Positions 21,467-33,451 of a DNA stretch of 64,000 bases are shown here, one piece after another. Made by a program: the position numbers and the translations under genes. The notes below the pieces were generated by a model, which did not search any database, was not told the origin of the DNA, and was given only the letters and a program-made list of their open reading frames with translations. The first letter of the stretch is position 1. The number at the start of each line of letters is the position of its first letter. This DNA is from Malus domestica (taxonomy: Eukaryota; Streptophyta; Magnoliopsida; Rosales; Rosaceae): the NCBI RefSeq assembly GCF_042453785.1, contig NC_091674.1, positions 23,638,001 through 23,702,000 of the forward strand, given 5' to 3'.

Positions 21467-21779
21467 TGGTAGCTCATCTCTGTCCTAAGAACGGCACCCA
21501 TGTTATTGTCGTTTATGTGCAATATGCCAATTAGATTCTGGGGTACCTAGTGGAATATGAACTTGTAGGACGACAATTACAAAGAACTTGTAGGACAATC
21601 GGAGTTAATACAGCCAAAAAGGAGGCGTTTCTAGCAGCTGTATGAATAGCATGGTCCTAGAAAATGCTCGGTGTCCCTAGTTAGCAATGGCATCATCAAT
21701 GAAAATGACATCTCTATAAGCTCCCCTAAACTTAGAAGCTAACAACCAAATGTGAGTTCAACTATTTTTGCTTTTGAAT
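21467..21779. other. Intergenic DNA between the U6 promoter and the copia element
   Basis: About 310 bases with no recognisable feature. It ends in the first copy of the copia target duplication, TGAAT (21775-21779). Confidence 0.5.
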
Positions 21780-22083
21780 TGTTGGTATTTAGACAATCTT
21801 TCATCATTAATAAGGCTTGAATAAAATGATAAAGATTGAAAATCAAAGAAACAGAGTGCAGAGAGCTTGGAAAACAAAGGGCTGATGCTTTTTGTAAAAA
21901 AGAGATCTTCTATTTTCATTCAGATATTTCTAATATATATGGCTCAATACATAAGCCGACTGAAGTAAATGGGTCGACTGATAAAGAGAATGGGTCGACT
22001 GATAAAGGCAACAGTCAGCCCTTTTACACAGAATCAGTTTCAGTAAAGCAGAATCAGTTTAAGTAAAGCATTAACTTTTAACA
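21780..22083 (-). repeat. 3' LTR of the copia element
   Basis: 304 bases, identical to the other LTR except one A/G site in the GGAAAACAAAGGG region. The TAA stop of the polyprotein (22078-22080) lies inside its first six bases as read on the minus strand. Confidence 0.96.
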
Positions 22084-25000
22084 CTCCCTCTTAATGCTTT
22101 GCTGCTTCACTCCCAAAAGTTCTCTTAAGTAGATGAATCTGTCCTTTGGTAATGCCTTGGTGAAGATATCAGCAACTTGATCTTCTGTCTTGCAGTAGAC
22201 CACATCCACTTCCTTGTCTTCCACAGCACCTCTGATGTAGTGATGCTTCAGAGCAATATGTTTTGATTTACCATGACAGACAGGATTCTTGCTCATGGCA
22301 ATAGCTGACTTATTGTCACAAAGGATATGAGTTGCTGATTCTTGTTTCTCACCAAACTCTTGCATAATTCTTCTCAGCCACACTGCTTGAGAAGTTGCAA
22401 TTGAAGCCGACACATACTTAGCCTCTGCCGTTGATAGTGCAACTGATTTCTGTTTCTTAGATGCCCAAGAGAATACACCAGTCCCTAATGTAAAAGTATA
22501 GCCAGATGTGCTCTTCAAGTCATCCACACTACCTCCCCAGTCACTATCACAGAACCCATACAATTTGGGCTTAACATTCCTTTCATAAATAATACCAAAG
22601 TCAAGTGTACCTTGTATGTATCTTAGGATCCTCTTTGCAGCTCCATAGTGAATGCAAGTAGGCTTGTGCATAAATCTGGACAACAAGCTTGCAGCATACA
22701 TAATATCGGGTCTAGTCGCTGTTAAATACAACAAACTCCCAACCAGGCTTCTATACACAGATTCATCAGCATCACCACTACCATCTTCTCTTTGAAACTT
22801 TTCATTCACAACTAGAGGTGTTGCAACAGGCTTGCAACCAACCATTTTGAACTTTTCTAGAAGTGTTTTTGCATATTTCTTTTGAGTAATAAAGATACCA
22901 TCATTTGATTGAATGATACTAATTCCCAAAAAATAATGCAACATGCCTAGATTACTCATCTCATATTTCCTCATCATGTCATTCTTGAAATTCAAGATCA
23001 TATTATGACTACTTCCAGTATAAACCAAATCATCAACATATAAGGAAACAATAAGGATATCTGAAATACCTTCTGTTTTGACATAGAGGGCGGGTTCATT
23101 CTCACTTCTTTGAAAACCTCTTTCATTGAAATATAAGTCGATCTCTCCATACCATGCTCTCGGAGCTTGTTTCAGGCCATAAAGTGCCTTCTTAAGCTTA
23201 TACACCTTGTGCTCTTGTCCTTTAAGAACAAATCCTTGAGGTTGGTCAACGAACACCTCTTCTTTTAGGACTCCATTTAGGAAAGCCGACTTGACATCAA
23301 GTTGGTGTAGAAACCACCCCTTCTGAGCAGCTACGGAAATAAGGCCTCTGATTGTTTCATGCCTAGCTACCGGTGCAAATGTTTCTTGGAAATCAATTCC
23401 GGGTTTCTGAGAATAACCCTTTGCTACAATCTAGCCTTGTTCCTTTGAACGGAACCATCTTGATTGAGCTTAGTCTTATAAATCCACTTCACTCCTATGA
23501 CGGAGTTGTCACAAGGTCTGTCCACTAGTTCCCATGTCTTGTTTTTCACAATGACATTGATCTCCTCTTGCATTGCAGCCTTCCAAGTCTCTTCTTTCAC
23601 TGCATCATCAAAGTTTTCTGGTTCTTCAACACAAAAATTGCAGCTTTTATAGACTTCATTTAAGCTCCTTAACCGAACCGGCGTTGAACTTGGACTTGAA
23701 AGTGTAGGAGAGTGAGCTTGAGGACTGTTTTCAGGTGATAATTGTGGAATTTCTGGCTCAATTTCCTCTTCATTTGGTTGATTTTTTTCTTCAATTCTGA
23801 TTTGTGCAGATTCCTCTCGGATGGTTGCTTGATTCCAATCCCACGAAGATTTCTCACTAAAAAGAACATCTCTACAAACCACAACTTTCTTCCTTTTTAA
23901 ATTGTAGAGTCTGTACCCTTTTGTGTATGAAGCATAGCCTACGAAAATGCATCTTTCACTTGACTCATCAAGTTTTTGTCTTAGTTCTTTCGGAACACAA
24001 GCAAAGCAGATTGACCCAAACACTCTCAAATGATTCACGGAAGGCTTTCTTCCACTCCATGCCTCAAATGGTGTCTTATCTTCAACTGCCACTGTTGGAT
24101 GCCTATTCATCAAGTAGACCGCTATATTAACTGCCTCACCCCACAAATATTGAGGTATTCCCTTGTCATGTAACATTGCCTTAGCCATTTCGACTATGGT
24201 TCTGTTTTTTCTCTCAGCTACTCCATTTTGTTGTGGAGTGTAGCTGACAGTAAGTTATCTTTCCAAGCCAATATCTTGACAAAACTTATCAAATTCTGTG
24301 GATGTATACTCTCATCCTCTGTCACTTCTAAGAACTTTGATTAGATACCCAGATTGTCGCTCAACCATAGCTTGAAACTTCTTGAAGATTGAGAACACTT
24401 CTGATTTCTGTCTTAGAAAGTATACCCAAGTCATTCTGGAATAATCATCCACGAAGATTAGGAAATACTTGTTTCCCACTTGAGTAGAGGTCTTCATGGG
24501 TCCGCAAACATCTGTATGAATCAATTCCAATGGAACTTTTGCTCTCCAAGCTTTACCATGTGGAAATGAATCTCTATGATGCTTCCCAAGTGCACACCCT
24601 TCACAGATTTCTTCATTTTCTTGGATACTCGGCAACCCATGCACCATTTCTTTTTCTTGTAGCTTCTTGAGACTTTGAAAATTCAAGTGGCCAAGCCTTT
24701 TATGCCATAGCTTTGAATCTTCTTGCACTTCCATCTTGAGTGCTGATTGAGTTGCATACTCAATTGTGAGTGGAAAACTTCTACTCTTCCTCATCTCAAT
24801 CTTAGCCACGAGTTGTTGACGATTCCTCCTATCATATATCTTGCAAGTATTGTCTCCAAAATATAAGTAGTAGCCATGCTCAATGAGTTGTCCAAGACTT
24901 AGCAAATTTTGCTTCAAATCAGGAACTAACATGACATCCTTGATGAACATCTTTCCATTCTTCATATGCACGGCAATAGTACCTCTTCCCAATGTATCGA

Positions 25001-26160
25001 CTAGCTGCCCATTTCCCATCTTCACTCGGGTTAGGTTTGTAGTGTCAACATTATGGAGAATGTTCTTATTCACCGTCATATGATTGCTACAGCCGCTGTC
25101 CACAAACCAAACTTTAGCTTCTTCTTGGACGGTTGTATCATGACCAACATAAAACATATTGGTCTCTTCATCTTCTGATTTGGTGTAGTGAGCTAGCTGA
25201 TTATCTTTGTAGGTACAATCCTTTTGCATATGCCCGAATTTGCTACACTTGTGGCATTTCACTTTTCCTTTGAACCAACATTCACCGGAATGAGCTTTGT
25301 CACAAATTTTGCACTTCGAAACATACAAACTCTTCTCAACCTTTTTCTTGTCTTCAAAATTACCCTTTCCTTCCCACGCTTTGTTTTTGCATTTCCAATT
25401 CTTGTTGGAGTTGGCTTTGCTTTGACTTGAACTAGCTTGAGTTTTTGGATTCACTGTAAGTGTTTGGAAAGCATTTTCTACATCATTGTTGTCATGCCTA
25501 GATAATCTCTGGGCAAAACCTTTGAGAGAACCAATCAATTCTTCAACACTCAAAGTTGACAAATCCTTAGTCTCCTCTATGATTGAAACTATGTTGTCAT
25601 ACTTTCTTGGCAAGCTAATTAGATACTTCTGAACTATTCTCTCATCAGACAAGATTTCACCATAACTTTTCATTTGATTAATAATCTCAGACAATCTACT
25701 CAGGTAATCATCTAGCAATTCATCATCTTTCATTCTTATATACTCAAAATCTCTTCTCAAATATTGGAGTTTGACAGCCCTTACCTTAGTAGAACCTCTG
25801 TAGACTTTCTCCAGCACATCCCAAGCTGATTTGGCACTTGTCTCATTTGAGATTCTCGGAAAAATTTCATCTGAGATAGCATTTTGGATGACCCCAAGAG
25901 CTTTTGCATCTCTCTTGATGTTTACCTTCAACTCCCTTGTTTGAGTCTCTGTCAAAACCACAGTGCTTGGAGGTACAACATAGCCATCTTCAATCAAGCT
26001 CCACAAATCATGAGATACAAAAATTGTTCTCAACTTTGTCCTCCAGAAGTCGTAATTTACTCCACTGAAGATAGGAGTTCGAATCTCACCACTGCTACTT
26101 GAACCAGCTATGAATTTGAAAAATTTTGATTCTAGGGTTTCACTTAGAATTTTCCCCCTT
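22078..26160 (-). pseudogene. copia gag-pol polyprotein, three disabling lesions
   Basis: Read on the minus strand: a UBN2-type gag with FSGVNYDFWRTKLRT near the start, a CCHC knuckle CHKCSKFGHMQKDC, and protease VWFVDSGCSNHM with the DSG triplet. The integrase HHCC domain follows (LWHKRLGHLN, CEGCALGKHH), then the core Asp in LIHTDVCGP and Glu in NGVAERKNRT. RT has YVDDLVYTG, and RNase H ends with [12 protein letters not shown]. The overall type is TNT1-94-like. A TGA at 24312-24314 and a TAA at 24255-24257 interrupt integrase in one phase. A one-base deletion near 23427 shifts phase after NKARL. The phase stays open upstream into the LTR to an ATG at 26354, so the true gag start (about 26100-26160) is uncertain. 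The final codons overlap the polypurine tract. Confidence 0.93.
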
Positions 26161-26202
26161 TTTGAGAATAAAAAAAAAACGCCCCACTCTTTGATCAGAT
26201 TA

Positions 26203-26214
26203 GCTCTGATACCA
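26203..26214 (-). other. copia primer binding site (initiator tRNA-Met type)
   Basis: TGGTATCAGAGC on the minus strand directly follows the 5' LTR end. It is the canonical plant copia PBS for initiator tRNA-Met. Confidence 0.95.
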
Positions 26215-26518
26215 TGTTGGTATTTAGACAATCTTTCATCATTAATAAGGCTTGAATAAAATGATAAAGATTGAAAATCAAAGAAACAGAGTGCAGAGAG
26301 CTTGGAAAACAGAGGGCTGATGCTTTTTGTAAAAAAGAGATCTTCTATTTTCATTCAGATATTTCTAATATATATGGCTCAATACATAAGCCGACTGAAG
26401 TAAATGGGTCGACTGATAAAGAGAATGGGTCGACTGATAAAGGCAACAGTCAGCCCTTTTACACAGAATCAGTTTCAGTAAAGCAGAATCAGTTTAAGTA
26501 AAGCATTAACTTTTAACA
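26215..26518 (-). repeat. 5' LTR of the copia element
   Basis: 304 bases matching 21780-22083 except one site. It is followed on the plus strand by the second TGAAT target copy. Confidence 0.96.
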
Positions 26519-26523
26519 TGAAT

Positions 26524-26907
26524 TATGGAGCAGAGAATTCGAGTTTTGGTTCGAAGTGATGAACATTGCATTTACCAACTGATCTAACTCATGAACCAAG
26601 TGCTTTTGGTAAACCCATGTTAGTGGAGTGGGTTCGATAACACGAGGGCTAAAGTTCGACCAGAGTCGTTCCAAAGGCAAGGTGACCAAAGGCAGTTAAG
26701 GTATTAAATTAGGAATGTCTCGTTAAATTATCGTCTTAGACCTCAGTTTGTATTGGGACGACTCTAGCTCAACATATTCTTATATATCACAGTGCAACTT
26801 TCACAAAGGTCCACCTCCATCACACTCACTTATTTTTACAACAAAAAATAAGGAAAAAAAAACCTTCTTCTTCTACTACAACAACAACTTAACGAGAGTA
26901 TCAAAAC
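26524..26907. other. Short intergenic stretch and 3' UTR of the CASP-like gene
   Basis: The half adjoining 26907 is probably the 3' UTR of the minus-strand CASP-like gene. No other feature is seen. Confidence 0.5.
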
Positions 26908-27867
26908 CTAAATCTTTCCAGACTTGGTTGCAGAGCTGATGGTGAGCGTGAGCAAGAAAATGACAGACAAGTAGGAGAGAACCACAGAATCGGTCCCTCT
27001 TTTGCAGAACTTCCCAAAGTGATCACAAATTGGTGCCCAGCCCGAGTGGCTATTCCCATATTGCCCCACGTACCCTATTGCAGTTGCAGCCGAGCATCCA
27101 GCCATCAGCAAACACAGCATCACCTGCCAACCATTCCAAAGTCATCATAAAGATATCATCATGCTGATCAGACAATGATGCTTTAGTCCGATGCAGAGAT
27201 TCGAACTTAAAACCTCCTTATAGGAAAAACGGTGAAAATCCTACTAGGTCAAAGTTGGTATACAGTAATTTTATGCTAGTAAAAACCGAGCTGGCATACC
27301 AAATTGTGTAGGAACAAGATATTGTGGTTTGAACGAAAGATTCGAACTTGAGATATCTTTTATGAAACACGCAGAAACTCTGCTAGACTAATAATTATTT
27401 GGTATTAAGGAAAATATAACCGAGCTGGCATACCAAATCGTGCAGGAACAAGATGAAGTAGTTGGCGGGATTCAAGCCATTGCGGTGGATAAGAAAAACG
27501 AGGAACAAGGAGAGCAAGCAGAAGGCACTCACAACAGCATTTGCATAAGCAAAGAACCTGCAAAAAAACATAATATTATGGAAAATTAATTAAACAAAAT
27601 GACTGAAAAATAATTAATATTTTTTTTTAGGGAATATACAAATTGGTTTTTTGATCTTTAATCTTACTTGAAGGTAGGTGAATAATAATAACGAGCATCA
27701 AATTCTATGCCAATAATCTGACTGGTCTGCTTGTTGGTGACCATCAACCAAGTTGCAGCCAATGTAGCAGCCACTGTGACAGTCCTCATGAAGATTTGGA
27801 CTCCAAGAAAAATCTTTTGGGTTTTCAGAGGTGGGTTTTGCTGGAACTTGGATTCTGTGCTTGTCAT
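26908..27867 (-). CDS. CASP-like four-helix membrane protein, 179 aa, three exons
   Basis: Exons on the minus strand are 27668-27867, 27434-27557 and 26908-27123, with GT/AG borders that keep phase. The start is the ATG at 27865-27867 (MTSTESKFQQ). There are four membrane helices: about residues 22-43 (GVQIFMRTVTVAATLAATWL, with the family Arg), 68-90 (FFAYANAVVSAFCLLSLFLV), 97-125 (LFLHDLVMLCLLMAGCSAAT, with the conserved Asp of helix 3) and 155-175. GIEFDARYYYSPTFKFF and AICDHF-like PICDHFGKFC are typical of CASPL1F-type members. CASP proteins scaffold Casparian strips; CASPL paralogues sit in plasma-membrane domains with less defined roles. Length fits the family. A TATA box lies at 27996-28003. 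Confidence 0.92.
27124..27433 (-). repeat. CASPL intron 2 with SINE-like units and a duplicated splice-donor region
   Basis: A 36-base stretch with only two mismatches occurs at about 27282-27317 and again at 27418-27453; the second copy overlaps the end of exon 2 and its donor. Between and beside the copies are two minus-strand tRNA-like box B motifs (AAGTTCGAATCTCTG near 27187-27201 and AAGTTCGAATCTTTCG near 27337-27352). The structure suggests one or two SINE-type insertions flanked by a long direct repeat. Confidence 0.5.
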
Positions 27868-27903
27868 GGTGAAAATTTCTTGGGTTTTCAGAGGTGGGTT
27901 TCT
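27806..27903 (-). repeat. Short tandem duplication across the CASPL start codon
   Basis: Nearly identical blocks of about 32 bases containing TTGGGTTTTCAGAGGTGGGT lie at about 27806-27838 and 27871-27903. One is in the 5' leader and one in codons 9-20, so NPPLKTQ is encoded on both sides of the ATG. The duplication is in phase but the upstream copy has no ATG. Confidence 0.85.
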
Positions 27904-27995
27904 GAGGAAGAACAATTGCAGAAAACAAAGAACAGATAATAAGTGCTGAAGGGAAAGGGTAAGGGGAGATATTGAGAAGTGTGTGGAGTTAAGAG

Positions 27996-28003
27996 CATTT
28001 ATA
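27996..28003 (-). promoter_or_regulatory. TATA box of the CASP-like gene
   Basis: TATAAATG on the minus strand, about 130 bases before the ATG, gives a leader of about 100 bases. Confidence 0.6.
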
Positions 28004-28009
28004 GAAGAA

Positions 28010-30175
28010 GAAAATGGTGAGAAGATTCTTTACATTTAGGGCTCGTTTATTGATTCGTAATCAGATTGAGGGGAATTGAATTGAGAAAGAATTGGATTGC
28101 AAATGAATTGAATTGAGGAGGAAACAGAATTAAATTTCTGTTAAAGTTATTTACTAAACTAAACTAGAATCGGAATACAAATGATATTGGTTTCATATAT
28201 ATTGTTTACTAATTCACTGAAATCGGAATTAAAACTAGTTTGATTACTAAATTGTCCTTGTTGAAAATAAATTATTTTTATGCTATAATTATTGAAAATT
28301 AAGTTTATCTATATAAAATTAAATTTATCATTACAAACTTTATCTTTTCTCCCTCTCATCCTCTCTCATCCCCATCTTTTCTTCACCGACTTCCAGATCA
28401 CTCCCATAAAAGCACAGAGAAGAGCCTAGACCTAGTCCGAAGAGGGAAGAAGAGAAGTGAGAGTGAGGGGAACACGTGAATCAGGAAGCATCGCGGTTCG
28501 ATTTGCGAAGAGGGTGTTGGTGTGACTTATCGACTCAAGTGCAGATTATGTTTAAGGGGAAACTTGATATAGGTCTAATTTTTTGAGCCAATAGTAAGAA
28601 TAGTCCAATTTATTAAAATAAGTCCAATTCCTTAAATCTTATTATTTTATTATAATAATTATCTCTTCAATGATAAGATTTATTATAAAAATCAAATTTC
28701 TTCCTAATTATCTCTTTGATTTTTTTTTGTCCTTTCTTGTTCTTCATCCCGTTTTAAACCCCATTTATAGATTTATTTTTTATTTTTATAATCAAGCTAT
28801 ATCACAGGTTAATTATATTTATCTACCTATATGATAGATTCTTTTTTATAATCAAGTAAGATTCATGTGTCTTGCTTGTAGATATATTATGTTTTTTCTA
28901 CCTTTTAGTTAGGTTTCATATATTTCTTATAGGTATGATATACATTCATATATTTGTTACTTGAGTTAGGATAGAATGATTTGCAGATAGATTTATGTCA
29001 GTATATTATTTTTTTTGTTATAAGATATTAATTATATTTTTTGGAGTTGAAAATGCATAATATTAGAAGATTTTAATTGATTTTTAATATTTTTAGAAAA
29101 TATAAAATGAGCATTCAAAAATAAATACATATAATTAGGTAATTTGACTCACTCTTAAAAATCATCTATGTTTTTGGACCTAGATCTAAAAGCCCCTATG
29201 TTTAATGGTTTCCATTTTATCTCATTTGCCAAATTTGGGCATGGATAATGTTGGACAATTACATGGTTTTTTTCTTAATTTTAATGCAATGATATTAAGA
29301 AAATGAAATTCGAACATAGGACTTCTGGTGAAAGAATAAACATTTTAACTATTTAAACTATAAATCTATTGATTATTACATCGTTAAATTTAAACTCATG
29401 GCGATTCTAACTCAAACTCATCTCTTGAAATTAGGTTTGATATTTGCTTTGTACTTCGTTTTTATTATTTTTTTGACAAACAATAAAATAATTATACAAA
29501 ATTCATTTAAGATATAAAGGGAGCGAAATTCGAATTCAAATGCAAACGATAAAATATATAAAATATACTCCTCTGACAAACTTGATTAATCTAAATTACC
29601 CTCGGATTGAGTAATGATGCTCCTATAGCATTTGAGTGGTTCAGAAAAGTTTGTCAGTTTTGGAAGAGAGAAGGTAACTCTTATTACTGTGTAGTCAAAT
29701 TGTTTGAACTTCACGAATCTTATGGCATTATTCACATAATTTCAAACCGCTCGTAACAGAGAATTACAGCCGTCTGTCTACCATGTTGATGTCATGTAAA
29801 TGGTTAAAAAAAAATTAACGTGGTGCTGAGCTAAACACCAAATAAGTGACCTGTAATTCAGGATCCCATTAAATTCGCAAGCCGATGTTGAATTGGATTA
29901 GCTTTTTTCCTCCTTCTTCCACTTTTGGTTTCACACTTACTACCAAAGTAGATTGAGAGAGTTTTTTTTTACTAGTAAGATGTTTATATTGTTAGATTGT
30001 AAATTTAAATTATTAACCTTATTGGTCTTCACTCGTACGTGTGACTTATATTCAAAGTCTAACAATATAAATTAGCCCGGTAAGTTTAACAAAAACAATC
30101 TCAATCCATATTTACATACCAATTCATTCAAGGCATTTACTTCATATGTAGAACTTTGAGCTTTGAACCCATAAC
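28010..30175. other. AT-rich intergenic DNA, possible MITE at 28040-28250
   Basis: From 28040 to about 28250 there is a run of near-repeats of GAATTGAATTGAG and its partners, opening with AGGGCTCGTTTATTGATTCG, as at the start of several plant MITEs. No clean second terminus was found. From 28400 to 28560 the DNA is briefly purine-rich. The remaining 1.6 kb is AT-rich with no supported gene. Confidence 0.4.
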
Positions 30176-30535
30176 ATGTCTATCACTTTTTTCCAGTCAT
30201 TCAGTAAAGAGTTACAAACCCTTTACTGGAAAACCACGATGCCTCCTGCAAACTTCACTGCCGCCTGGATTTGGATAGCCAAACTGTACAACACTTTTGT
30301 AGACATTGGTGGAAATCAAGTAAGTTTGATCCAACTTTCCAACCTTTCAGATAAAGGATGCTTTCAGAGTGGGAGTTTTTCTCAAAAGCTGCAATCGATA
30401 CAAGAAAAAAGAGGTCGACACGACACGTTTTCGGACTCGGGATACGACTCCCTAACCATATTCAATGCCATGCATGGTTTTTTGAGTTACAAGGTTCTGG
30501 TGGCCATGTTGGGCATGCTACATTATAGAGACTAG
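30176..30535 (+). CDS. Hypothetical ORF, 119 codons, not recognised
   Basis: An ATG-started frame of 119 codons sits in otherwise gene-poor AT-rich DNA. The product has no motif I recognise, no signal peptide and only weakly hydrophobic segments (NFTAAWIWIAKLYNTFVDIG). Composition is not extreme. No intron signals suggest a larger gene, and a degenerate tandem repeat starts just downstream. It may be a chance frame or a fragment of an old element. Confidence 0.2.
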   Translation: MSITFFQSFSKELQTLYWKTTMPPANFTAAWIWIAKLYNTFVDIGGNQVSLIQLSNLSDKGCFQSGSFSQKLQSIQEKRGRHDTFSDSGYDSLTIFNAMHGFLSYKVLVAMLGMLHYRD

Positions 30536-30573
30536 ACGGAACCAAAATATATGCATTCATGTATAAAAATAAA

Positions 30574-31110
30574 TTGCTTAAGGGGTTGGATAACACCATA
30601 TGAATCCTATCACCATACTCCATTAGGGTAATGTTTTCTCATTAGCTAGCTTTAAGTTAGGCAAAGGTATGCTTATGTTGTTAAATTGTTGCAGTTTGAC
30701 AATGTAATATTAGGGGCTCGTCTTTCTATGAGCTCATTCAGTGTCTAAAATCAGATTGGATTGCTTAAAAGACTGGATAATACAATATGATGAATCCTAT
30801 AACGCGCTTCATTAGGGAAATGTTCTCTATTTAACTTTACGTTGTGGGGCAACTATATGCCTATGTTGTTAAATTGTTATGGTATAAATACTAATGGCTT
30901 GTCTTTCTATGAAAGCATCTAGGTTTAGATTAGATTGCTTAAAAAAGTGGATAATACTATATGATGAATCATATCACATGCTCCTTAAGAGTATTAATGT
31001 TCTCTATCAGATTTATGTTGTGAAGCAAATGTATCGTTAGGCTGTTGTAGCTTGATAATGTAAATACTATGGGCTCGTCTCTTATGAGATTAGATTGGAT
31101 CGAAAAACTC
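30574..31110 (+). repeat. Three degenerate tandem copies of a 174-187-bp unit
   Basis: Units start at about 30574, 30761 and 30935, each opening TTGCTTAA and containing GGATAATAC...ATATGATGAATC, a TATGTTGTTAAATTGTT block and the ending GGGCTCGTCTTTCTATGA. Copies differ by many substitutions and indels, so the array is old. No coding potential. Confidence 0.8.
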
Positions 31111-32982
31111 ATTGTATTTAAGATATGTTTAGGGAAGAAATGAAGATCTTTTGTCCAACTGAAAGTGGATGATGTATTATTAAAAAATAAAATTATTCCT
31201 TTATGGCATATACATTAATTATAGAGGGGTGATCCACCTCTTTTCACCTTCTGCAGATGCATCTACAGTATGTCTTTTGATGTTTCTTTAATTTGTTCAA
31301 TAATGGCAAGAAAAAAGAAGAAAAAAAAACGTGCAAGAAGTAAAAATGAGTGTTCGAAAATAATTTACCTACATTCTAATGATCTTGAAATGAAAAAATC
31401 ATTTACCACGCCCATCACACATACCTTTATTTATATGAGCTATCTAATCCAATTCTATCCTAAGCACCAAACAAGCTTGGTGTTTGACAAAAGAACATTT
31501 TCTGTCATTATATCCGAAGTCTAAATATATCTATGAAAAACGAACATGAGCAATATCCAATGCAGCACACGCAATGCTAAGAGTAGCTAAGATTTATTGG
31601 TGTCCATTATTCATTTGATGCAACAAACATGGCGTAAGGGAAGTGTACTCATTTAATATGTGGTTCAAATTTCACATCTTTGTCAAGCAATCTTCCTTTT
31701 TTTCCTCTTTGCCACTGTATATTGGTTGTGTTGTGTATGTCGTTCTGCAAGCACTTGAGACACATATATGTCAAAATCTAATGCACCAATATGGCATCAA
31801 ATTCAGGATGGAAGTAAAAGATACAATCATATTAGACCATAAAACTTACCACACTATATGCAATCAGTGTTGTAGAACCCAACATATATAGGGTGTGTAA
31901 GGCACTAGGGAGGGAGATTTACTGGCTAGGTTTCACTATCAATGTGCACCTTCACTTTCTACTCGAGAAATTAGGTAGGTTTTGAAGTAATACCAAAATC
32001 AGCAAAGGGCAAAACAACGTCTGAATTGTTCAAACTGGCTAAATCAAATCAATTTGGCAATTTAGTAAGTTTTTGCATTGAAAAAGTATAATCTTGAGCT
32101 GAATCAAAACTAAACTATTGTTTGAAAACTAGTTAAACCGAATCAAACATGATCTTCTTTAATTCATTAAGATCCGACAGCCAGAAATTGAGAATAATGT
32201 GTTAGAGGATAAAATGAGCATGTGGATAGCACCACTAAGTATCATAGTGAATATAAGGAGAATTTAATTTTGCATATTTTAACAGTGACATATCATTCTG
32301 AATGTAAGGGCATGTGGATAGCACCACCCAAAGTTGTTCTCTCCTTAATGATAGCTATGCAGCTGTAGAACTTCCAAGACCTACCAGAGCATTTCCACAA
32401 GTAGATAATGATGTTTAATTTCCCAATTCGTATTTTTCATGTTCTCCATCTTCAATTATTCCAAGTTTCCCCATTATCAAAAATAATATGATGGAATAGC
32501 AAATAAAGTCCAATCAGTACTTCATTTTGATTCTTAGAGGAAATTAACTCTTCATGAAAGAACTATGAGATTCCTCAATTTGTAGCACTATTTTGCTTTT
32601 CTTTCTAAACTAAATTTGTATTTTGCTATTTTTTACAAAGCATTTTCTCCAATTTAGTAAGCAGTTTTTTTGGATGCTTATTTTTTCTTAGCTGGACCAC
32701 TTCTTATTTGTTGTAGGCAAAGAAGACGACGGTTCTTTAACTTTCATTGAAATGGAGCCACTTGTACTACAATCGGGAGGTTTTAAGTTTAATTTTTGTT
32801 AAAGGTGTGAATTCAAACCAAATTATTATGGTTAGCTCATTGTGAGGTTTAATCACTCCCCAATCCTTCGTGTTGGTAATATCGTATATATTAAAAATAA
32901 TCTTCAATTGAAACGGAAAAGATATAATATATATATATATATGTATGTATGTATGTATGCATTACCAAAGCTGATTTTACTT
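31111..32982. other. AT-rich intergenic DNA with a microsatellite
   Basis: No gene is supported; short ATG frames (for example 31270-31524 and 31643-31891) look like chance. An (AT)n(GTAT)n microsatellite lies at about 32926-32960. Confidence 0.5.
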
Positions 32983-33451
32983 AAGGACACGCCTATATTT
33001 TCTAGCACAATGGCATACACCACAAATTTACAATAATTTCTATTGTAGACAAATCACAAATCACAATTTGACATATATGTATATAGTTTCTTTTTTCTTT
33101 TTGCAATTTTGACAAGTTATATTATTATGTATCAATTTGTGATTCTCAGATATCGAGCAATGCTCTAAATTGTTGTTGGTATCAAATACAATTACTAGTA
33201 GATTTGCTCTTACATCTCAGCTTAAAGTTATCACAAAAAGATCTTAAGTTCGATCCTTATATGCCAACAACCTTTTATGTTGCTCTTGCAACTGTTTATA
33301 CACTCTCCTTGAAGAAGACATTGTAATAAGAACTCAAGATTTGACAACGATGAACAAGGATTTTGAGCTAAAAAGAAGGATTGAGCTTGGTGTGAGGATG
33401 GATGTAGGGATGTAGGGTTCATATGGACAAAAAAAGAAAGGATGAGGTTCT

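Larger units (their letters stand above)
21780..26518 (-). mobile_element. Ty1/copia LTR retrotransposon, 4.7 kb, very recent insertion
   Basis: Two 304-base LTRs (21780-22083 and 26215-26518) begin TGTT and end AACA on the plus strand and are flanked by the perfect duplication TGAAT (21775-21779 and 26519-26523). The element reads on the minus strand. Its primer binding site TGGTATCAGAGC, complementary to initiator tRNA-Met, abuts the right LTR (26203-26214). The polypurine tract AAGAGGGAG abuts the left LTR (22084-22093). Order is gag, protease, integrase, RT, RNase H, the copia order. The LTRs differ at a single site (A/G). At 1.3e-8 per site per year this is roughly 0.1 million years, with a wide error. 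Confidence 0.97.

Noticed and set aside
30176..30535. 119-codon plus-strand frame as a confident gene
   Set aside because: No recognisable domain, and it lies next to degenerate repeats in AT-rich DNA. Listed only as a low-confidence hypothetical.
31270..31891. Two ATG frames of about 80 codons
   Set aside because: Low-complexity Lys runs and random-like composition in AT-rich DNA.
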